64,000 nt of DNA from JANQPX01 sp039197065 (GTDB lineage Bacteria > Pseudomonadota > Alphaproteobacteria > Geminicoccales > Geminicoccaceae), in contig JBCCUL010000001.1 in NCBI GenBank assembly GCA_039197065.1, positions 124,001 to 188,000 on the forward strand, written 5' to 3'. A program made the translations under genes and the position numbers. How positions within the stretch are numbered: position 1 is the first letter of the stretch; every line of letters begins with the position of its first letter. Positions 58,811-64,000 of the stretch are shown here, piece after piece. Below the pieces are notes generated by a model. It worked only from the letters and a program-made list of their open reading frames with translations, was not told where the DNA came from and searched no databases.

Positions 58811-60205
58811 ATGAAATACTCGATCCGCGGGTTCCTGCTCGCCCTGATGCTGCCGGTGATGCTCGTTGCCTGTCAGGAGGGAGGCGCCACCAAGGCCTCG
58901 CGCTTTGCGCCGACCAACCTGCCGCCGGTCATGCCGACCGGCGACTTCACCGCCTATATCGCCGGTGCGCGCAGCCATGCGATGGCCGTCAATGATGCTG
59001 CGGGGACGCCGATATCGACGGACGAGTTGGCCGCCGTCGGACCGTTCGAGCTTCGGCCGGCGCCACAAGGCAGAGATTGCCGGGGCAATGCCGAAGCAAA
59101 GTATGATCGCGGCGTGCTCCTGATTCACGGGCTGAACGACACGCCGTTTTCCATGTGGGATCTCGGCCATCGCTTCGCCAAGGACTGCTATCTGGTGCGG
59201 GCGATCCTGCTGCCTGGCCATGGAACGGTGCCGGGTGATCTCTTGAATGTCGGCCTTCCGGCATGGCGGGAAGCGGTAAGCAAGGCGGTCTGGAGCTTTC
59301 GCGGCGAAGTCGACCGTTTGGTGATCGCCGGCTTCGATCTCGGCGCCAACCTGGCGCTGGATGCGGCGCTCGAGTTGAACATGCCGGCAGAGGTCGAGCT
59401 GAATGGTCTCGTCATGCTGGCGCCAGCCTTCGATTACGACCCGCCGGATTTCGCACCCGCTGCCGTGGGGCCGGGAGGTGCCGCCCTTTGGGGGCAGGTG
59501 TTCGAAAAGCATAACGCCTTTCGCTACCACTCGGTGGCCAGGCCGAGCATCGCCGCGACCAACAGCCTTGGCGGCGAGCTGTTACAGGAGGAAGCGCCCC
59601 GTCATCTGCCGCTCTTCATGGTTCTTAGCGCCGAGGATGCGGTCACGGATGCGCGTATTGCCAGGGACTGGTTCTGCAGTCAGAACGTCACGCCGCGCCA
59701 TCTGCTCTGGTACAGCCGCTATCCGGAAGCCCCCTTTCCGGACTGCCGCTGCACGGTTCAGCGGCGCAATCCTACAGATAATGAGAGCAAGATCTGCGTC
59801 TCGGTGCGTCCGAGTTCCTGCGTGACCTCGCCGGCGAGGAACGGCAGCAAACGGCAGCTGCCCACCGCCGAGACCTGTGGAAGAAACCCCTTTGAGTCCA
59901 AAAACAGCGATTCCGGCGGTGCAATTCTCGATCTGGCGCATATCGCCCTACTGGCGGCGCCGGAAAATCCCCGCTACGGTGCGTCCGCGGAAATCTATGA
60001 TTGCCTGCACTATTCATTCGAACGCGACACGCCTGAGGGGCAACTCTGCGCTGGCCTTTCGAATGGCGACGGCGGTCGCTATCTGCGCTATGGCGAAATG
60101 AGCGACGGCAATCTTGGGAACTATGTACTGCGCCGCCTGACCTATAATCCGGATTTCGATCACATGGCTGAACGGATGATCGACTTTCTAAGGCGCAGCA
60201 ACTAG
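58811..60205 (+). CDS. Alpha/beta-hydrolase-fold lipoprotein with Asp at the nucleophile elbow
   Basis: A 464-residue protein with a lipoprotein signal (MLPVMLVAC, Cys near 19). The alpha/beta hydrolase core starts near 98 with LLIHGLNDTPFSMWDLGHRF and has LLPGHGTVPGD. The usual GxSxG elbow reads AGFDLGANLALDA, so Asp176 replaces Ser. A possible acid is in LSAEDAVTDARI (Asp276) and a possible His is His451 in FDHMAERMIDFL at the C-terminus. The region 320-420 is an insert with several Cys. It could be a dehalogenase- or epoxide-hydrolase-like enzyme, or an inactive relative. It lies 9 bp before the PhnD-like gene. Confidence 0.8.
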   Translation: MKYSIRGFLLALMLPVMLVACQEGGATKASRFAPTNLPPVMPTGDFTAYIAGARSHAMAVNDAAGTPISTDELAAVGPFELRPAPQGRDCRGNAEAKYDRGVLLIHGLNDTPFSMWDLGHRFAKDCYLVRAILLPGHGTVPGDLLNVGLPAWREAVSKAVWSFRGEVDRLVIAGFDLGANLALDAALELNMPAEVELNGLVMLAPAFDYDPPDFAPAAVGPGGAALWGQVFEKHNAFRYHSVARPSIAATNSLGGELLQEEAPRHLPLFMVLSAEDAVTDARIARDWFCSQNVTPRHLLWYSRYPEAPFPDCRCTVQRRNPTDNESKICVSVRPSSCVTSPARNGSKRQLPTAETCGRNPFESKNSDSGGAILDLAHIALLAAPENPRYGASAEIYDCLHYSFERDTPEGQLCAGLSNGDGGRYLRYGEMSDGNLGNYVLRRLTYNPDFDHMAERMIDFLRRSN

Positions 60206-60214
60206 GGAAAGACC

Positions 60215-61015
60215 ATGATCGCAGCCCTGCCCATGTACGATTTCGCACCTGTGCGTGCGGCCACCGACGCCTGGTGGCAGGGCCTTGCTCGCGCCATTCG
60301 TTTGCAGGGCCTAAGCGACGTGCCGACCAAGCTGACGCGCGAGCGCGCAGAACGCACCTGGCGCCATCCGGATCTGATGTTCGGTCAGGTCTGCGGCTAT
60401 CCGCTGATCCGCGCGCATGGCACCAAGCCCAAGCTGATCGCGACGCCTTGCTACGATGTGCCCGGCTGCGAGGGGCCGGAATATTCGAGCGTGATCGTCA
60501 TTCATGCTGAGAGCCGGGCCCAGAACATGGAGGATCTGCGCGGCAAGATCGCGGCGATCAGCGGCCTCGATTCCCATTCCGGCTGTCACATCCTGCGCGC
60601 AATGGTGGCGCCGATGGCAAGCCGTGGCGGCCGGTTCTTCGGTCGGCAGATCATTACCGGCAGCCATGCCGGCAGCCTGGAGGCGATCGAAGCGCGCGAG
60701 GCCGATGTTGCGGCGGTCGATGCCGTGACCTACAGCCTGATCAAGCGATCCATGCCAGAGGCGCTTGAGAGTTTTCGGGTGCTTGGACGTTCGCCGCGAG
60801 CGCCTGCACCGCCGTATATCACCTCGCGAGGCACTTCCGACGACGATATCGAGCGCATGCGCGATGCGCTGGTTGATGCGCTGGCGGATCCGGGCCTTGC
60901 TGCCTGTCGCGACGAACTTATGATCCGCGGCGCCAAGCTTGTCGAATTTGAAAAATACAGCCGCATCGACGAGATGGCGCGCATCGGCGAAAGCGCCGGC
61001 TTGGTCGAGCAATAA
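60215..61015 (+). CDS. PhnD-like phosphonate-type substrate-binding protein without signal peptide
   Basis: A 266-residue protein of the PhnD/SsuA/transferrin fold: LPMYDFAPVRAATDAWWQGL at the start, MFGQVCGYPLIRAHG, YSSVIVIHAESRAQNMEDLR, SHAGSLEAIEAREADVAAVD and a late RMRDALVDALADPGLAACRD. Such proteins normally bind phosphonate or thiamine-like ligands in the periplasm, but here translation begins directly with the fold and no signal peptide or lipobox is visible. It may be cytoplasmic or the family ligand-binding role may have been reused. No ABC transporter genes are adjacent. It follows the alpha/beta hydrolase gene by 9 bp. Confidence 0.85.
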   Translation: MIAALPMYDFAPVRAATDAWWQGLARAIRLQGLSDVPTKLTRERAERTWRHPDLMFGQVCGYPLIRAHGTKPKLIATPCYDVPGCEGPEYSSVIVIHAESRAQNMEDLRGKIAAISGLDSHSGCHILRAMVAPMASRGGRFFGRQIITGSHAGSLEAIEAREADVAAVDAVTYSLIKRSMPEALESFRVLGRSPRAPAPPYITSRGTSDDDIERMRDALVDALADPGLAACRDELMIRGAKLVEFEKYSRIDEMARIGESAGLVEQ

Positions 61016-61051
61016 CAACGTTCTGACGGATTTCTTGGGGAGGACCAAGAG

Positions 61052-61702
61052 GTGACCAAGCAAGGTTCGAGCGGGGAGCATGTAACCCTGGTCGATCATC
61101 CCCTGGTGCAGCACAAGCTGACATTGATGCGGCAGTCCGAGACCACGACGGTCAAGTTTCGCCAGCTCGCGGGCGAGATCGCGCTGCTTTTGGCCTATGA
61201 GGTCACCCGTGATCTGCCGCTGACCACGATCGATATCGAGACCCCGGTCGCACCGACCAAGGCGCCGGCGCTCGCCGGCAAGAAACTCTGCCTGGTGTCG
61301 ATCCTGCGCGCCGGCAACGGCCTTCTGGACGGCATGCTCGATCTGGTGCCGTCCGCACGCGTCGGCCATGTCGGCATCTATCGGAATCCTGAGACCCTGG
61401 AAGCGGTCGAATATTACTACAAGGTGCCTGAAGACCTCGCTAAGCGTCTCGTGGTAGTCGTCGATCCGATGCTGGCAACCGGCAATTCGGCCGTCGCCGC
61501 CATCGCCAAGCTCAAGAAGGACGGCGCCGAGCAGCTGAAATTCGCCTGCCTTCTGGCAGCACCCGAAGGCATTCGCCAGATGCAAGACGCACATCCCGAC
61601 GTGCCGATCATCACGGCGGCGGTCGACGAGCGTTTGAACGACCACGGCTATATCGTGCCCGGCCTCGGCGACGCCGGCGACCGCCTCTACGGCACCAAGT
61701 AG
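61052..61702 (+). CDS. upp: Uracil phosphoribosyltransferase
   Basis: A 216-residue salvage enzyme converting uracil and PRPP to UMP. VTLVDHPLVQHKLTLMRQSE is the typical N-terminus; the PRPP loop is VVVDPMLATGNSAVAAIAKL, and the uracil-binding end is YIVPGLGDAGDRLYGTK. SILRAGNGLLDGMLDLVPSA lies between. GTG 61052 follows AAGAGG. The gene is 36 bp after the PhnD-like gene and may be cotranscribed. The stop TAG is followed by a short GC stem (CCGGC-gcg-GCCGG). Confidence 0.97.
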   Translation: MTKQGSSGEHVTLVDHPLVQHKLTLMRQSETTTVKFRQLAGEIALLLAYEVTRDLPLTTIDIETPVAPTKAPALAGKKLCLVSILRAGNGLLDGMLDLVPSARVGHVGIYRNPETLEAVEYYYKVPEDLAKRLVVVVDPMLATGNSAVAAIAKLKKDGAEQLKFACLLAAPEGIRQMQDAHPDVPIITAAVDERLNDHGYIVPGLGDAGDRLYGTK

Positions 61703-61759
61703 CCGGCGCGGCCGGCAGCGTTTACGACTGCGCCGGCGTCTTGGGCCGCTATGCTGGCG

Positions 61760-62146
61760 TCATTCCTCTTCGGCAGGCGTGATCCAGCCGATAACGGCTC
61801 CGCCCGGATCCTTCAGCATCGCGAAGCGGCCGATGCCCGGCATATCCATGGCCGGCATGAGGATGGTGGCGCCTGCAGCCTTGGCCTTTTCCAACCTGGC
61901 GTCGATGTCGTCCACGGACAGATAGCCCACCCACTGTTCAGACTGGCCCTCGAACTCCGGTCCCTGCATGGTGAAGATGCCGCCGCAGGGCTTCTCGCCG
62001 TCCATGCAGACCCAATAGGTGTTGCCGTCGCCCGCCATATTCATGCCCTCGAACGTCCAGCCGATGGTCTCGCCGTAAAACGCCTTGGCGGCCTCGGCGT
62101 CGTGGGTCATGAGCTCGTTCCAATGATAATGGCCGTGATCGGTCAT
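61760..62146 (-). CDS. VOC-family (glyoxalase-like) protein
   Basis: A 128-residue protein with two beta-alpha-beta-beta-beta halves. HYHWNELMTHDAEAAKAFYG opens the first with the metal His and IGWTFEGMNMAGDGNTYWVC continues it; GYLSVDDIDARLEKAKAAGA begins the second, ending in GRFAMLKDPGGAVIGWITPA. This form, with HWNEL, is seen in VOC proteins annotated as hydroxylase or 27-kDa antigen Cfp30B-like. The substrate is unknown. Confidence 0.88.
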   Translation of the reverse strand: MTDHGHYHWNELMTHDAEAAKAFYGETIGWTFEGMNMAGDGNTYWVCMDGEKPCGGIFTMQGPEFEGQSEQWVGYLSVDDIDARLEKAKAAGATILMPAMDMPGIGRFAMLKDPGGAVIGWITPAEEE

Positions 62147-62263
62147 GAAGCTGTCCTCCAGAGGGAAATGAAGGAAGGACCATCGACTCGATGCCGGGGA
62201 TTTTCAATAGCTTTGTCGTGACCTGGGGTGAATGTCCTGACAGCGTCTGGCGGTAGCGAAAAT

Positions 62264-63400
62264 CTAGGTTGAAGCGGCCGGCGCATCGTCCTTCGCTGTC
62301 GGCGGTACGACGCGCGATCGTCGCCCGCCCTTTGGGGCGGTGACCCAGTAGAGGACCAGCGCCGAGGCGAGCGCCAGGATGGCGAGCGGCAGCCAGGCGG
62401 CCAGGGCAGGGGAAACGGATCCCGCCTCGCCCAGCGCCTGCAGAACGCCGTCCGCGACGAAATAGAGAAAGGCGCCGCCGAAGCCGACGAGTGCGTTCAG
62501 CACCACCCCTCCCTGTCGCTGCAGCCCGCGCACCGAAGCCGTGGCGAGCGCGACCATGAAGAGGGATGAGAGCGGCAGGGCAAAGCTCTTGTGCAGCCAG
62601 GTTCTGTAGACATGCTCGGGCCGGCTGCCGATCTCGGGATGATCGAGAATGCGCTTCAGCCTCCTGATCGAGAGCGCATTGGGCGGCGCTGCGAGATCCT
62701 TGACCAGCGATGGCTGGATGCCGGTCTCCCAGGGCTGGCGTCCGATCGCCTCCTCAGCGCGTTCGGCGTTGGGGCGGATGGCGAGTTCCTTGGCGTCGCG
62801 AAGCTGCCAAGCACCCTGCTCGTAGACGGCGTCGACCGCTTCGGTCTGCGCCGCGAGATTGCCGTCGCCGTCCCGCTTGAAGATGACGATATCCCGCAGC
62901 AAGCGGCCATCATTCTCGATCGCCCCAATGCTCACCAGATGATCGCCATCACGCAGCCAAAGCGCGATGTCGCCTTCCTTATGCGGCTCGACCGACGTCT
63001 GCCAGTCGGCAAGCGCCCGGTTGGCGCGGGGCGTGAGCTGATCGCTGATCAGAAAATGTAAAAGAGCGATGAGCAGCATGACCGGCAGCAGCAGGAGAAG
63101 AACGCGCAAGAAGGGCAGGCCAAGCGCCTGGATCGCCACCAGTTCGCTGTGACGATGCAGCCGGCCAAAGGTCATAAGCGCTGCGATCAGCACGCTGAAG
63201 GGGAGGAGGAACGTCACCAGAACCGGCAGGCGCAGCAGGCTGTAGCGCAGGATCACCTGGAAGCCGCCGCCGAGATCTTTCAGGAGATCGTCAGCGACGC
63301 TCATGACGTCGAAAAGCTGCAGGAGGGCGACGGCGCTGATCAGGATCAGGACCAGTTGTCCCAGAAAGATGACCGAAAGATAGCGCCCGAGGATCGACAT
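62264..63400 (-). CDS. lptG: LPS export ABC transporter permease LptG
   Basis: A 378-residue inner-membrane protein of the YjgP/YjgQ family. Three N-terminal membrane segments (LSVIFLGQLVLILISAVALL, LPVLVTFLLPFSVLIAALMT, LLLLPVMLLIALLHFL) are followed by a periplasmic jellyroll (about 125-265) and three C-terminal segments. LHRHSELVAIQALGLPFLRV is the conserved cytoplasmic coupling helix. With LptF and LptB it lifts LPS out of the inner membrane. Its start overlaps the lptF stop by one base (TGATG). Its presence shows a Gram-negative outer membrane with LPS. Confidence 0.93.
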   Translation of the reverse strand: MSILGRYLSVIFLGQLVLILISAVALLQLFDVMSVADDLLKDLGGGFQVILRYSLLRLPVLVTFLLPFSVLIAALMTFGRLHRHSELVAIQALGLPFLRVLLLLLPVMLLIALLHFLISDQLTPRANRALADWQTSVEPHKEGDIALWLRDGDHLVSIGAIENDGRLLRDIVIFKRDGDGNLAAQTEAVDAVYEQGAWQLRDAKELAIRPNAERAEEAIGRQPWETGIQPSLVKDLAAPPNALSIRRLKRILDHPEIGSRPEHVYRTWLHKSFALPLSSLFMVALATASVRGLQRQGGVVLNALVGFGGAFLYFVADGVLQALGEAGSVSPALAAWLPLAILALASALVLYWVTAPKGGRRSRVVPPTAKDDAPAAST

Positions 63401-64000
63401 CAGGCTTTGCGCGCAGGACCGAACAGGTGAACGATGCTGCTCAAGCGCTCCCCCAGTGCGGACAATGGGGTCTGTCCGGAGGTCGAGACCTGTTTCGCCG
63501 CGCGGCTCAGCATCCAGAGGCTGAACGCCAGGAACAGCAGCATCGGCAGCTGCTGGCCGATCCAGGGCGAGATCTCGCCATCTCTGACCATGCTTCTGCC
63601 GAATTGCTGGATCTCATTATAGGCGATCAGGAGGAACAGGCCGAGGGCGAGATTGATCCCCTGACGGCGCTTGGGCGAGGTGGCGCCAAGGGCGACGGCG
63701 AGAAAGGGGAGAAAGAGGATCGAAACGATCCTGACGATGCGCGAATGCAGCTCCGCCGCCATCTCGTCGACGGACGACTTCTTAGGCGGATCGTCCTGGC
63801 GCTGCCAGAGCTCCACCAGCGTCAGCTCACGCTCGTCATCGCCGCGCAAGCGGAAGGGCGGCGGCGTGAACAGGGTCTCGATTTCGCGCGAAAAATTCTT
63901 CACCTTGACCACCACCGGCTTCTCGTCCGAGCTCGAATCGACGACCTGCGTGGCGTTGGTGAGCGTGAGCACCAGCGTGTCGTTTTCACTGATCTCGAAG
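63400..64000 (-). CDS. lptF: LPS export ABC transporter permease LptF (5' end outside window)
   Basis: The C-terminal 199 codons of a YjgP/YjgQ-family permease; the frame is still open at the window edge, so its start lies beyond 64000. The periplasmic jellyroll end is seen (ATQVVDSSSDEKPVVVKVKN, then FSREIETLF), followed by the coupling segment AAELHSRIVRIVSILFLPFL and membrane helices including GINLALGLFLLIAYNEIQQF and QQLPMLLFLAFSLWML. The order lptF-lptG with one-base overlap is the usual one. Confidence 0.92.
   Translation of the reverse strand, partial: FEISENDTLVLTLTNATQVVDSSSDEKPVVVKVKNFSREIETLFTPPPFRLRGDDERELTLVELWQRQDDPPKKSSVDEMAAELHSRIVRIVSILFLPFLAVALGATSPKRRQGINLALGLFLLIAYNEIQQFGRSMVRDGEISPWIGQQLPMLLFLAFSLWMLSRAAKQVSTSGQTPLSALGERLSSIVHLFGPARKA

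Noticed and set aside
1..64000. tRNA, rRNA, CRISPR array, integrase or insertion sequence.
   Set aside because: Intergenic gaps were read for these; no cloverleaf arms, regular spaced repeats or transposase motifs were found, though a tRNA could be missed by eye.

Overview
The window is GC-rich, densely coded DNA that reads as an alphaproteobacterial chromosome. Supporting markers are a dapA-smpB pair, a hopanoid gene (hpnH) beside ispH, enzymes of the ethylmalonyl-CoA pathway (mesaconyl-CoA hydratase and a CoA-ester lyase), lptFG, chrBA, and several TTAA-N7-TTAA sequences matching the alphaproteobacterial CtrA box. Order cannot be fixed from sequence alone; a Hyphomicrobiales-like organism is my best guess. 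No rRNA, tRNA, CRISPR array, integrase or insertion sequence was recognised. Layout: 0-4 kb holds a Crp/Fnr regulator, a GNAT enzyme and an AceE-like transketolase-family enzyme. 3.8-6.2 kb is an AT-richer island with a broken toxin-antitoxin remnant and an OLD-family ATPase/TOPRIM nuclease. 6.6-9.3 kb carries a polysaccharide flippase and a FemAB/GNAT-like enzyme, each preceded by a CtrA-like box. 9.4-16.7 kb holds a dimethylformamidase-like protein, xseA, a strikingly repetitive Met/Cys-containing RTX-type protein, smpB and dapA. 16.8-23 kb is a collinear set: lytic transglycosylase, haloacid dehalogenase, threonine/serine dehydratase, dihaem cytochrome c and CaiB-type CoA transferase. 23.7-29 kb is a surface-sugar locus: NeuB-like synthase, NeuA-like cytidylyltransferase and a histidine phosphatase translationally coupled, with an SDR, a possible glycosyltransferase and an FkbM methyltransferase nearby. 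29.4-35.2 kb holds a Dus enzyme resembling actinobacterial ones, cysK, a colicin E5-type tRNase toxin with its immunity gene, sseA and a GNAT enzyme. 35.6-45 kb holds ethylmalonyl-CoA pathway genes, a RoxA/peroxidase-like dihaem lipoprotein, hpnH-ispH, a methyltransferase and a PhyH dioxygenase. 45.4-53 kb holds a YrhK protein, a permease with a divergent LysR regulator, and a sugar-acid type catabolic cluster (split transketolase, SDR, enolase-superfamily dehydratase, SMP-30 lactonase). 53-64 kb holds small envelope proteins, a Tat-exported metallo-beta-lactamase-fold enzyme, chromate resistance chrB-chrA, an alpha/beta hydrolase with an Asp at the nucleophile elbow, a PhnD-like protein, upp, a VOC protein, lptG and the truncated lptF. 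Intergenic space is rich in dispersed hairpin repeats of at least three types. The best conserved has four copies (29.3, 35.3, 40.5, 45.2 kb) with 23-24 nt arms and paired compensatory changes. The most distinctive protein system is the colicin E5-like toxin/immunity pair at 32.0-33.6 kb, whose N-terminal part consists of repeats and a hydrophobic segment and matches no delivery domain I know.
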